From Pseudomonadota bacterium (lineage in GTDB: Bacteria > Pseudomonadota > Gammaproteobacteria > Steroidobacterales > Steroidobacteraceae): DNA of 64,000 nt. A program made the translations under genes and the position numbers. The notes below the pieces were generated by a model. That model saw nothing but the letters and a program-made list of their open reading frames with translations. It did not search any database and was not told the DNA's origin. Positions within the stretch are counted from its first letter, which is position 1; every line of letters starts with the position of its first letter. The DNA is taken from assembly GCA_003242685.1 (NCBI GenBank), contig QGVD01000006.1, positions 20,175-84,174 of the forward strand. The letters are read 5' to 3'. Below, piece by piece: positions 50,684-59,272 of this stretch.

Positions 50684-51721
50684 GTGAGCTCAGCCGTCGA
50701 GCATGAACGCGGGATCCCGGGATTCAGGCTCCGGCGGCTGCTGCACGCCGCGCGCAGGGCGCTCGGCTTCGTCCTGAAGCTCGGGCTCATCGGCTGGGCG
50801 GCGCTTGCGATCCATTACTCGAATCTTCCCTGGGGCTGGCTCCGCACCACCCTGGCGGTCGCCTTCACTGCGTTCGCAATCTGGGCGCTGTGGTTCGCGA
50901 ATGCGAAAGGAGCGCGAGCCGCGTTCGCCGTCGTCTTCCTCCTCGTGCTCGCCTGGTGGATCGCCATCCCGCCCTCCCACGACCGCCTCTGGCGCGAGGA
51001 CGTCGCCGTGATGCCCCGCGCGTTCATCGAAGGAGACCGAGTGCGCATCACGGGAGTGCGGGATTTCGATTATCGAAGCGCCACCGATTTCATGCCCCGC
51101 TACGAAACGCGCGAAGTCTTCCTGTCCGACCTCTCCGGCGTGGACTTCTACATTTCGTACTGGATGCCGGGCCCCGTCGGTCACACGTTCGTGAGCTTCG
51201 TCTTCGACAACGCGCCGCCGCTCAGCGTCTCCATCGAGATCCGACCGGAGAGCCACGAGGGCTATGCGCCGATCGCCTCGATGTTCAAGCAGTTCGAGCT
51301 CATCTACGTCGTCGGCAGCGAGCGCGACGTCGTCGGCGTCCGGACGAACTTCCGGGACGAGGACGTCTATCTCTTCCGCATCGACGCGTCGCGCGAGTTC
51401 GCCAGGGAGCTCTTCCGCGTCTATCTCGAGCGGATCAACGAGCTCGCCGACCGCCCCGAGTTCTATCACCTGCTCAGCAACAGCTGCACCGTGAACATCG
51501 TCAGGTACGCGCGAAGCGCCGCCGGCAGCGATGCGCGGCCGGACATCCGGCACTATCTCAACGGGCTCTTCGACAGCTTCCTGTACGACATCGGCCTCAT
51601 CGACACGACACTGCCGTTCGGCGAGCTGCGGAGGCGCTCGTGGATCAACGAGAAGGCGCAGGCGGCGCAGGATGCGCCGGATTTCTCCGAGCGCATCCGC
51701 TACTCCCTGCCGCCCGGCTGA
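50684..51721 (+). CDS. DUF4105 membrane protein
   Basis: I chose the GTG at 50684; no in-frame ATG lies near. Product 345 residues. Three TM helices (residues about 27-110: 'LGFVLKLGLIGWAALAIHYS', 'LRTTLAVAFTAFAIWALWFA' and 'FAVVFLLVLAWWIAI') precede the DUF4105 (Lnb-type) domain. That domain has 'PVGHTFVSFVFDNAPPLSVS', 'SIEIRPESHEGYAPI' and 'YHLLSNSCTVNIVRYARS', whose His and Asn-Ser-Cys-Thr are conserved in the family and suggest a papain-like site. Function not established. It is convergent with the CHRD gene, 15 bp apart. Confidence 0.8.
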   Translation: MSSAVEHERGIPGFRLRRLLHAARRALGFVLKLGLIGWAALAIHYSNLPWGWLRTTLAVAFTAFAIWALWFANAKGARAAFAVVFLLVLAWWIAIPPSHDRLWREDVAVMPRAFIEGDRVRITGVRDFDYRSATDFMPRYETREVFLSDLSGVDFYISYWMPGPVGHTFVSFVFDNAPPLSVSIEIRPESHEGYAPIASMFKQFELIYVVGSERDVVGVRTNFRDEDVYLFRIDASREFARELFRVYLERINELADRPEFYHLLSNSCTVNIVRYARSAAGSDARPDIRHYLNGLFDSFLYDIGLIDTTLPFGELRRRSWINEKAQAAQDAPDFSERIRYSLPPG

Positions 51722-51736
51722 AGGTCGTTCTCGCGA

Positions 51737-52150
51737 TCAGGGCTTGAGCTGCCCCCGGATCTCACCGGGTTTGTGCGCGGCGCTGTGAACGTTCACGTAG
51801 AGGTTCCCCTCCTTGAACGCCGCGTGCTGCTCTTCGGTCAGCTTCGCGCCTGCCGGCACCGCCCACGTTCTGCCGTCGGCGCCCTTCTCGAGGGTGATCA
51901 CCGGCGGTCCGCTCTTTCCGGGAGGACCGAGATGGATGTGAGCCATCGTGCCCTCGACGCCCGAGGTCGTGATCTTCCCGCTCACCGTACCGTCGTCGTT
52001 GACCGTGATCGTGCCGCTGCCCGTCGCCGACGTCTCGACCGGTGGAACCTCCTGATCGCCGGAAAGCGATACCTGCACGTCCACCGCCTGCGCCGTTCCG
52101 AGACCGAGAGCGATTGCCGCGGCCAGGGATCTCTTCAGAAGCGTGTCCAT
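51737..52150 (-). CDS. Exported CHRD-domain protein
   Basis: From the ATG at 52150, 137 residues. The signal peptide is 'LLKRSLAAAIALGLGTAQAV' (about residues 4-23). The CHRD pattern follows: 'VSLSGDQEVPPVETSATGSG' and 'ITVNDDGTVSGKITTSGVEG', then 'MAHIHLGPPGKSGPPVITLE' and the closing 'LYVNVHSAAHKPGEIRGQL'. CHRD domains are beta-rich periplasmic or secreted folds of unknown biochemical role in bacteria. The gene is 80 bp after the RND pump. Confidence 0.9.
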   Translation of the reverse strand: MDTLLKRSLAAAIALGLGTAQAVDVQVSLSGDQEVPPVETSATGSGTITVNDDGTVSGKITTSGVEGTMAHIHLGPPGKSGPPVITLEKGADGRTWAVPAGAKLTEEQHAAFKEGNLYVNVHSAAHKPGEIRGQLKP

Positions 52151-52230
52151 CGCATGGCCTTTCCTTGAGTCTCGACGGAAACCGAGTCGCACTCGCCGAT
52201 GGTACGCCTGCCGGCACGGGCCGAAGAAGC

Positions 52231-55200
52231 CTAGGACCTCGCCGGATCCGGCGCCGCGGGAGCACCTGCAGGCGCGAGCTCGGGCATTCCGCCTGCCGGC
52301 GGCTTGCGGCCGCCGAAGAGCGCCCGGATGCGGCGGTAGACCCAGCGGACGAAGATGAGCGTCAGGATCGCCTCGATGAACGTCAGCACGAACGCGAGCG
52401 CGGGATTCATCCTGGCGGCGCGCGCACGCAGCTTCGCAGCCGCACGCTCGCGCGCGATCTCGATGCTGTCGTAGAACGACGGAATCACGAGCAGCGTGAG
52501 GAGCGTCGACGTCACGATGCCGCCGATGATCGCAACCGCCATCGGGCGATAGAACTCGCCGCCTTCGCCGAGGGCGATGGCCACCGGCATCATGCCGGCA
52601 ATGAGCGCGAAGCTCGTCATCATGATCGGGCGCAGGCGCACCCGGCCCGCGTGCATCAGCGCCTCCTCGCGGTCGATGCCTTTCGCCTCTTCCTTGCGCG
52701 CGCAGTCGAGCAGCAGGATGGCGTTCTTCGCGACGAGGCCCATGAGCATGATGACGCCGATCAGGCTCATGAGATTGAGCGTACCGCCGGTGATGAGCAG
52801 CGCGAGCACCACACCGATCAGCGACAGCGGAAGGGAGAGCATGATCGCGATGGGCGCGGTGAACGAGCCGAACTGCATCACGAGCACGAGATACATCACC
52901 GCGACGCCGAGGATCAGTGCGGTGAACATCTCGGCGAAGATCTCCTGCTGATCGCGCGAGGCGCCGCCGAGCGAGAGGCCATAGCCCTCGGGGAAGTCGA
53001 TCGAGCGCGCGAGCGCCATCGCATCCGCCGTAACCTCTCCCGGCGAGCGGCCCTGGACGTTGGCGGACACGGTAACCACGCGCTTGCCGTCGAGGTGCTG
53101 GATCCGCGCCGGACCCTTGTCGAGCGTGATGGTCGCGATCTGCTCGAGAGGCACGAGCATGTTGCTGCCGCCCACCGCCACCGGCAGATGCTCGATGTTC
53201 GAGGCGTCGACGCGATCGGCTGGATGCAGCCGCACGGCCACGTCGCGCGTCTCGCCGAGCGGATCGATCCAGTCGCCCACCTCGACGCCCGCGAACGCCA
53301 CGCGCAGCGCCTGCGCGGCGTCGTCCACGGAAATGCCGAGCCGGTTGGCGAGCCCGCGATTGAGCTCGATTCTGAGCTCGTCCTTCGGGTCCTGCTCGGA
53401 GAGTCCCACGTCGACCGCCCCGGGGATCTGCTTCATCTTCTCCATGAAGTCGTTGGTGATCTCCATCAGACGGCGCGAGTCCGGTCCGTAGAACTGGATC
53501 TGCACGGGTTTCTGGGCGCCGTTGTTGATGTCGTCGAGCACGACGTACTCGGCACCGACGAGCCGCGCGAGATGCGTCCGCAGCTCGGCCGCGATCTCCT
53601 CCGCGCTGCGCCTGCGCTCCGTGCTGCTGCCGATGTCGACGTACACGCGCCCTCCGCCGGGCTGGATCTGGCTGTTGGTGGCCTCGGTCTCGGGCAGGAG
53701 CCGCGCGAGCTCGGCGGCTTTCTCCACCTTGAGGCGCGCGTACTCGAGGCTCGCGCTCGAAGGTGTGCGCACGTCGACGGCGATCATGCCGATGTCGGTC
53801 TTCGGCAGGAAGCTGGAGCCGCCCACGGTCGCCTGCAGCACGATCGCGAGCACCAGGCAGACGACCGAGATCGCGGCCATCCACTTGCGATGATGGAGCG
53901 CCCACTCGATGACGCGGCCGTAACGGTCCGCCTGGCGGTCGAACCAGTCGTTGAACCGCGCGACCCAGCGGCTGAACGCCGTGCGCTGCCGATGCGCATA
54001 CCCGGGCGGATCGCCCCAGTAGGCCGAGAGCATCGGATCGATGGTGAAGGAGATGAAGAGGCTCACCAGTACCGACGCCGCGACCGTGACGGCGAACGGC
54101 CGGAACCACTCGCCCGCGACGCCGCCCATGAACGCCACGGGCACGAAGACCGAGATGATCGAGAAGGTCGTCGCCGTGACGGCGAGACCGATCTCGGCCG
54201 TGCCATTGCGCGCCGCCGTGATGCGATCCTCGCCGCGCTCCATGTGCCGGACGATGTTCTCGCGCACGACGATCGCGTCGTCGATCAGCACGCCGATGGC
54301 GAGCGACAGGCCCAGCAGGGTCATGAAGTTGAGCGTGAACCCGCAGGCCCACACGGCGATGAACGCCGCGACGGCCGACGTGGGCAGCGACAGCGCCGTG
54401 ATCAGCGTCGAGCGCCACGAGTTGAGGAACAGGTACACGACGAAGACCGTGAGACCGGCGCCGAAGACGAGCGCCTCGACCACGTTCCGGAGATTGGCCT
54501 CGGCGTCCTCGCCGCCGTCCTGCGTGATCTCCAGCTTCGTGCCCTCGGGCAGCGTCGAGTTGATCTCCTCGACGAGCCTGCGGACTTCCTTCGCGACCGT
54601 GATCGTGCTCGCCTCGCGCGAGCGCGTGATCGAGATGCCGACGTTCGGCCGCGAGTTGCGCAGCGAATAGCCGCTGATCTCCGCGAAGCCGTCCTCCACG
54701 GTAGCCACCTGACCGAGGCGGACGATCTCCTCACCGTTGCGCTTGATGACGACGTCCTCGAACTCGCGCGGCGATTCGATGCGACCGACCAGGCGGATGC
54801 TCTGCTCTTCGAGATCGCTCTTGATGTTGCCTACCGGGGCCGTCGTGTTCTGCCGGCGCAGCGCGTTGACGACCTCCGCGACGGATACGTTGTACTCGCG
54901 CAGCTTCTGAGAATGCAGCAGAACGGAGAGCTCGCGGCGCAGTGCGCCGTTGACGTTGACCACGGCCACGCCGTCGATGCCGCGGAAGCGGTCGGCGATC
55001 ACGTCCTCCGCAAGGCGCGAGATCTCCGCGTGAGAGAGCGTCTGCGAGGACAGCGCGAGCTGCATGATGGGCTGGGCCGACGGATCGAAGCGGTAGAGCA
55101 CCGGCTCGCGCATCTCGAGGGGGAGCTTGTGCCGCACCGACGCGATCGCGTTCCGGATCTCGTCGGCCGCCTCCACCATGTTCTTCTTGAAGTCGAAGAT

Positions 55201-55479
55201 GATGATGATCCGCGCCAGGCTCTCCTGGGCGGTCGAGCGGATCTCGTAGACTCCCGGGATGCTCTGCAGGGCCTTCTCGACGCGGTTGATGATCTCCCGC
55301 TCGACGGTCTCCGGAGATGCGCCGGGATACGGCACGTTCACGACGATGACCGGCTGCTCGACGTCGGGAATCTGATTGACGCGCAGGTTCTTGAACGCCA
55401 GGAGCCCGAGCGCCATCAGCACGACGATGAACGCCACCGTCGGCACCGGCCGACTGATGCTGAAGTTGGAGAGAAGCAT
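52231..55479 (-). CDS. RND efflux pump inner-membrane transporter (HAE1 type)
   Basis: A 1082-residue transporter of the AcrB/MexB superfamily. 'FIVVLMALGLLAFKNLRVNQ' is TM1, 'DVEQPVIVVNVPYPGASPET' starts the porter domain, and the proton-relay Asp pair is in 'LAIGVLIDDAIVVRENIVRH' (TM4). 'GLVAKNAILLLDCARKEEAK' lies in the second half. The linkage 'VYEIRSTAQESLARIIIIFD' is closer to AcrB-like HAE1 than to metal pumps. It starts 3 bp after the adaptor gene. No outer-membrane TolC-type channel is adjacent, so it presumably uses one encoded elsewhere. Confidence 0.95.
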   Translation of the reverse strand: MLLSNFSISRPVPTVAFIVVLMALGLLAFKNLRVNQIPDVEQPVIVVNVPYPGASPETVEREIINRVEKALQSIPGVYEIRSTAQESLARIIIIFDFKKNMVEAADEIRNAIASVRHKLPLEMREPVLYRFDPSAQPIMQLALSSQTLSHAEISRLAEDVIADRFRGIDGVAVVNVNGALRRELSVLLHSQKLREYNVSVAEVVNALRRQNTTAPVGNIKSDLEEQSIRLVGRIESPREFEDVVIKRNGEEIVRLGQVATVEDGFAEISGYSLRNSRPNVGISITRSREASTITVAKEVRRLVEEINSTLPEGTKLEITQDGGEDAEANLRNVVEALVFGAGLTVFVVYLFLNSWRSTLITALSLPTSAVAAFIAVWACGFTLNFMTLLGLSLAIGVLIDDAIVVRENIVRHMERGEDRITAARNGTAEIGLAVTATTFSIISVFVPVAFMGGVAGEWFRPFAVTVAASVLVSLFISFTIDPMLSAYWGDPPGYAHRQRTAFSRWVARFNDWFDRQADRYGRVIEWALHHRKWMAAISVVCLVLAIVLQATVGGSSFLPKTDIGMIAVDVRTPSSASLEYARLKVEKAAELARLLPETEATNSQIQPGGGRVYVDIGSSTERRRSAEEIAAELRTHLARLVGAEYVVLDDINNGAQKPVQIQFYGPDSRRLMEITNDFMEKMKQIPGAVDVGLSEQDPKDELRIELNRGLANRLGISVDDAAQALRVAFAGVEVGDWIDPLGETRDVAVRLHPADRVDASNIEHLPVAVGGSNMLVPLEQIATITLDKGPARIQHLDGKRVVTVSANVQGRSPGEVTADAMALARSIDFPEGYGLSLGGASRDQQEIFAEMFTALILGVAVMYLVLVMQFGSFTAPIAIMLSLPLSLIGVVLALLITGGTLNLMSLIGVIMLMGLVAKNAILLLDCARKEEAKGIDREEALMHAGRVRLRPIMMTSFALIAGMMPVAIALGEGGEFYRPMAVAIIGGIVTSTLLTLLVIPSFYDSIEIARERAAAKLRARAARMNPALAFVLTFIEAILTLIFVRWVYRRIRALFGGRKPPAGGMPELAPAGAPAAPDPARS

Positions 55480-55482
55480 GGC

Positions 55483-56685
55483 CTAGCGTCCGACGGAGGT
55501 CGTGGGCGGCGGGCGATCCGCGAGGACCGGTGAAGGTCCGGCGGATTCCGTCATCTCGACCGGCTGGCCGTCGTGCAGCACGGACGACGGATAGCGCAGC
55601 AGCGCATCACCCTCCTGCAGCCCGCTCAGCACGACGTACTCACCGGTGCGAGCGTCACGCTCGCCGAGGTTCACCTGGACCTTCTCGAGCCTGTTGTCCC
55701 TGAGGCGCCACGCGAACGTCCGCTCGCCTTCACGCACTACGGAAGCCGCGGGAATGGTCACGGCCGCACTGCGGCGCGTCTCGATGCGTCCTTCCGCGTA
55801 AAGGCCGGCAACGTTCGGCTGCTGCGCCGGATCCACGAAGTTGACCAGCACTTCGACCTGGCGCGTGGTGGCGTTGGCAGCCGGATTGACGCGGGCGACG
55901 ACGCCGACGAACTCGCGCTCCGCGAAGCCATGGACGCGGAAGAACACCCGCTGACCCACTTCGACCTCGCCGATGCTGTCGGCCGACACGAGGCCCTCGA
56001 AACGCAGGCTCCGCGGGTCGATGACCTTGAGAAGCTCCTTGCCGGTCTGCGCAGTGTCACCTGCGGAGACCTTGCGGTCGCTGACGATGCCGTCGAACGG
56101 CGCGCGGACTTCCGTGCGCTGCAGCTGCTGGCGGGCCGAAACGACGCGCGTCCGGGCCGCTTCGCGCTCGCTCTGCGCCGCATTGCGCCGGATCTCGGCG
56201 TCTTCGAGCTCCTGAGCCGAGACCATGCCTTCCGCGCGCAGCTTGGTCATGCGCTGGAACTGGCGCTCCGCCTGCTCGTAGGCCTGTATGGCCGCACGCT
56301 CGGACGCTTCCGCAGCGGTGAGCGTCTCGCGGATCGCGGTATCGTCGAGCCGCACGAGCAGGTCGCCGCGCTTGACGGGATCGCCGTTCTCCTTGAGCAC
56401 GGCGAGCACGACTGCCGACACTTCGGCCCGCAGATCGGCGCGGCGCTCGGGCTGAACGGATCCCGTGATCGAAGGACCCGTCGCCAGTGCGTTGTTGCGC
56501 AGCGTGAGGACGTCCTCCGGTGCAATGAGCAGCGGACGATCCGCGACGGAGGCACCCGTGGATTCAGTGTCCCCGTTCGGCTCGCTGCTCTCGGAAAGAT
56601 TTCCACAGCCGGCAATACCGGCGAACACGGCCAGCACGATGACCACCGGACCGCCGCGGCGGACGCTTCGAGTTCTTGACTTCAC
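55483..56685 (-). CDS. RND periplasmic adaptor (membrane-fusion) lipoprotein
   Basis: A 400-residue membrane-fusion protein. Lipoprotein signal ending Ile-Ala-Gly-Cys (about residue 27). The lipoyl/hairpin region has 'VLKENGDPVKRGDLLVRLDD', an alpha-hairpin rich in Ala/Glu/Gln ('ASERAAIQAYEQAERQFQRM'), then 'VRAPFDGIVSDRKVSAGDTA' and the beta-barrel with 'GQRVFFRVHGFAEREFVGVV'. It bridges the RND pump to the outer-membrane channel. It is the first gene of the pair with the transporter. Confidence 0.93.
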   Translation of the reverse strand: MKSRTRSVRRGGPVVIVLAVFAGIAGCGNLSESSEPNGDTESTGASVADRPLLIAPEDVLTLRNNALATGPSITGSVQPERRADLRAEVSAVVLAVLKENGDPVKRGDLLVRLDDTAIRETLTAAEASERAAIQAYEQAERQFQRMTKLRAEGMVSAQELEDAEIRRNAAQSEREAARTRVVSARQQLQRTEVRAPFDGIVSDRKVSAGDTAQTGKELLKVIDPRSLRFEGLVSADSIGEVEVGQRVFFRVHGFAEREFVGVVARVNPAANATTRQVEVLVNFVDPAQQPNVAGLYAEGRIETRRSAAVTIPAASVVREGERTFAWRLRDNRLEKVQVNLGERDARTGEYVVLSGLQEGDALLRYPSSVLHDGQPVEMTESAGPSPVLADRPPPTTSVGR

Positions 56686-57036
56686 CCCATCTCCCTTCGA
56701 CGCTCGACCTCTAGATGCGTCAGCGGCGATCGGGGTCGCACGGCTTCCGCGTGCGCATCACCGCCGTGCCGGCTTAGATGTTCGGTCGCGGCGTTCGGTT
56801 CGAAGCGTATCGGCAAGTCCACGCCGACACATCTCTCTTTCTGCAGAGACGGTGACGCGGATCGCACTGCACCCGGAACCTGGAACCGATCTACGAAAGG
56901 GTGCAAGCCCATGGCGCGCCGGGGGATTTTCCCAATCGAGACGCGGCGGTGTGCGTCGCTCGCACCCGGATGGACGCTTCTCGAGACATGGAGAAGCGCT
57001 GAATCCGGCCCATCGGCCGCGGCGATGGGTGCACCG
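56686..57036. other. 351-bp spacer without a gene
   Basis: Between the adaptor start and the META-domain stop, both on the minus strand. No convincing ORF. The pump promoter should lie here; I found no clear -35/-10 pair and no strong dyad for a local TetR-type repressor. Confidence 0.5.
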
Positions 57037-57459
57037 TCACACCGCCTTGAGCTCTGCAACGAGCGCACCTTCCGAATCGAAGAGCCGGAGACGGTCGCCC
57101 TCGATGCGCCAGTGCGTCACCTCCTCCAGCGCCTCGAGGAATTCCCTTTCGAGGTCCATGCCGTCGGCACAGGCCATCAGAGTGCGGGCGATGCGCGAGA
57201 AGCTCAGCCGGTCTCCCTCGCGCGTGTAGCCGCCCGAAAGATGATTACAGCCTCCCGACCCGACGACGCGCGCATCCTTCGACTGCAGGACGAGATAGGG
57301 TGAGCCTCTTCCCGCCGGGATCGCGACCGGCTCGCCGCGCAATCCGACGAGCGCCCAGTGGGTATCTTCCAGATCGACCGCCGGCGCCGGTCGAGGAGTG
57401 AGCGCCGCGAGCGCGCTCAAGAGAGCCGCACGTGCCCAAACGGTGTTTCTCGAGCTCAT
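57037..57459 (-). CDS. Exported META-domain (HslJ-like) protein
   Basis: From the ATG at 57459 (GAGGGTG ribosome site), 140 residues. Signal peptide with 'ARAALLSALAALTPRPAPAV'. The META domain follows: 'DTHWALVGLRGEPVAIPAGR', 'VVGSGGCNHLSGGYTREGDR', 'LSFSRIARTLMACADGMDLE' and 'FLEALEEVTHWRIEGDRLRL'. The conserved Cys in 'SGGCNHLSGGY' and a second Cys in 'LMACADG' are typical. HslJ-type proteins are linked to stress and antibiotic resistance; the role is unknown. Divergent from the response regulator. Confidence 0.88.
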   Translation of the reverse strand: MSSRNTVWARAALLSALAALTPRPAPAVDLEDTHWALVGLRGEPVAIPAGRGSPYLVLQSKDARVVGSGGCNHLSGGYTREGDRLSFSRIARTLMACADGMDLEREFLEALEEVTHWRIEGDRLRLFDSEGALVAELKAV

Positions 57460-57696
57460 CCCCACACCCTCCTCCACGCGCGCGTCGTCCGCCTGACGCA
57501 CACGCGCCATGCGTCGGGCGGCCGTTGCACACGAGACTCGACTCTTCGACAGGAACGCGGCGACCTCGTTCGCATCGTACGCGGCACCGGACGTGCTGAC
57601 GGAAAGGTCGACGCGCGAAGACTTGCGGGCACTGCCGCGCGCCGTGGCGAGGTTGCTCTGAAACCTTCAAAGACGAGTCCAAGGCACTGACTCTGC

Positions 57697-57725
57697 TTGA
57701 CATATTCTCGAGGAAGGTGCTAGGG
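57697..57725 (+). promoter_or_regulatory. Candidate promoter for the response-regulator gene
   Basis: A perfect TTGACA (57697-57702) followed after 17-18 nt by CTAGGG/TAGGGG with an extended-minus-10 TG before it. The -10 match is poor, so this would be weak or activator-dependent. It lies about 40 nt before the chosen start in the 304-bp spacer 57460-57763, which holds no gene. Confidence 0.3.
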
Positions 57726-57763
57726 GAATGGCAGCAGGGAAGCGACCCCACGCGGAGGTGGCC

Positions 57764-58462
57764 ATGGATGGACCGCCGGCAACTATCTATGTCGTGGACG
57801 ACGATGCCGACGTGCGCGCCACCCTGGCGGGTCTGCTGCGCTCCGTCGGATATGAGCCGCGTACGTTCGCTTCGGGTACCGAGTTCCTCGCCGCGCACGA
57901 GCCGGAGCTTTCCGGCTGCATCATCCTCGATCTGTCCGTTCCCGGGTGCAGCGGTCTCGACATCCTGACGCGACTGACGGAATCCGGCTGCCACAGACCG
58001 ATCATCTTCCTGACGGCCAACGGAAGCATCCGCGCGAGCGTCCGCGCGATCAAGGCGGGCGCGGTGAACTTCCTGACCAAACCCGTCGAGGAAGAGGAGC
58101 TCTTTACTGCAGTCGAGGAAGCTCTGCTCATCGATGCAATGCGGCGGGAGCAGGAATCGTGCGCGCTCGCCCTCGCTCTGCGCCTCAAGCGCCTCACGCC
58201 GCGGGAGCGCGAGGTGCTCGAGCTCGTGATCGCCGGGAGACTCAACAAACAGATCGCGGCCGACCTCGGGATCGCCGAAAAGACGATCAAGGTCCATCGC
58301 GCGCGCGTCATGCACAAGATGGGCGCGAGGTCTCTCGCCGAGCTCGTGCGCCTCGCGGCCCTGGCCGGAATCTCATCGGAGCTGCCGGGACACTTCGACC
58401 TTCCGGACTTCCGCTTGCCGATCCGCACGTCCAGCCGGCCTTTCCCGCCGCACGGGGGATGA
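57764..58462 (+). CDS. FixJ/NarL-type response regulator
   Basis: I chose the ATG at 57764, with a GGAGGTG ribosome site 6 nt before it; another at 57728 adds 12 residues. Product 232 residues. Receiver: acidic pair Asp12-Asp13 in 'IYVVDDDADVR', phospho-acceptor Asp56 in 'IILDLSVPG', Thr in 'FLTANG' and Lys in 'FLTKPV'. LuxR-type HTH: 'LTPREREVLELVIAGRLNKQ', then 'IAADLGIAEKTIKVHRARVM'. No histidine kinase gene is adjacent (orphan). A tail of about 30 residues after the HTH is unusual. Confidence 0.93.
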   Translation: MDGPPATIYVVDDDADVRATLAGLLRSVGYEPRTFASGTEFLAAHEPELSGCIILDLSVPGCSGLDILTRLTESGCHRPIIFLTANGSIRASVRAIKAGAVNFLTKPVEEEELFTAVEEALLIDAMRREQESCALALALRLKRLTPREREVLELVIAGRLNKQIAADLGIAEKTIKVHRARVMHKMGARSLAELVRLAALAGISSELPGHFDLPDFRLPIRTSSRPFPPHGG

Positions 58463-58556
58463 CGGCACACTGCTTGTTTGAATCCTCCGGCACATGGCGG
58501 ATCATAGGCGGACCGCATCTTCCGCCACGTCTTTCACCGCCGAGGGGGCCGTTTCC

Positions 58557-59201
58557 GTGAAAGCCGCACTGCCCGTTCTGTTGCTCGGTCTCCATGTTCC
58601 TCTCGTCCAGGCAGCGGACGCTGCCGGAGCCGTGCTCGACCGTGTCGCCGAATGCGCCTCGGTCGCCGATCGCGACGCGCGCCTCGCCTGCTTCGACCGC
58701 GAAGTCGGTTCCTGGCTCGCCTCACGGCGTGCGGCCGAACCCGCGCCACGCGCCGCGGCTGCCCGAGCGCCCAGGCCAGATGCACCACCGGCCGCTGCAT
58801 CGAGCACGGCGGTAACTGCAGCTCGAGAGGCGGCGGCGAACGAAGCGAAGACGGCCCTGAACCCGTCCGCAACCGCGCGAGCCGCGTCTGTCCAGCCCGC
58901 GAAGCGAGCACCCGACGCAGCGAATTTCGGCGCGGAGCAGCTGAGGACGCAGAACCGCAGATCGGACGATGAGGAAGCCACCATGCAGGCGCGCATCGCC
59001 GGTTTCCGGGATGCGGGGGGCGGCGTCTACGTCATCCTGCTCGACAACGACCAGGCGTGGCGCCACGAGGACGCGCATCGCGCCAGCTTCCTGCGCGTCG
59101 GCGATCCGGTCGTCATCCGCAGGGGGAGCCTCGGCTCCTACTGGCTGCACCGCGAATCCGACGGAACGCGCAACGGGATCCGCGTAACCCGCATCCGGTA
59201 A
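58557..59201 (+). CDS. Exported protein with a type VI VasI-like N-terminus
   Basis: I chose the GTG at 58557 with a GAGGGGG ribosome site, which places the signal peptide ('ALPVLLLGLHVPLVQAAD') at the start; 214 residues. Next comes 'RVAECASVADRDARLACFDR', a short two-cysteine motif found in VasI/TssV-like and other exported proteins. A long Ala/Pro/Arg linker (residues about 55-125) leads to a C-terminal beta domain ('GFRDAGGGVYVILLDNDQAW', 'FLRVGDPVVIRRGSLGSYWL'). No type VI genes are near, so a secretion role is not supported. Confidence 0.72.
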   Translation: MKAALPVLLLGLHVPLVQAADAAGAVLDRVAECASVADRDARLACFDREVGSWLASRRAAEPAPRAAAARAPRPDAPPAAASSTAVTAAREAAANEAKTALNPSATARAASVQPAKRAPDAANFGAEQLRTQNRRSDDEEATMQARIAGFRDAGGGVYVILLDNDQAWRHEDAHRASFLRVGDPVVIRRGSLGSYWLHRESDGTRNGIRVTRIR

Positions 59202-59222
59202 GAACGCCGCGCGGAAAAGTGA

Positions 59223-59248
59223 GGCCGCGCAGCGGAAGCTGCGCGGCC
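59223..59248 (-). terminator. Bidirectional terminator hairpin
   Basis: GGCCGCGCAGC (59223-59233), GGAA loop, GCTGCGCGGCC (59238-59248): a perfect 11-bp stem with a GNRA-type loop, in the spacer between convergent genes (59202-59272). On the minus strand it is followed by TCACTTTTCC, a short T-tract, so it best terminates the receptor gene. Confidence 0.65.
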
Positions 59249-59272
59249 CCGAGATCATCGCGTGAGTCGTGC

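Noticed and set aside
52042-55533. 1163-codon plus-strand ORF over the RND transporter
   Set aside because: Low-complexity Arg/His/Asp-rich shadow; the RND gene on the minus strand has all expected motifs and a neighbouring adaptor.
56820-56860. Hairpin-like TCTCT/AGAGA sequence in the pump spacer
   Set aside because: Only five pairs, interrupted, with no T-run or relation to a start or stop.
58557-59201. Type VI secretion gene (vasI/tssV)
   Set aside because: Only a short two-cysteine N-terminal motif is shared, and no other type VI gene is in the window.
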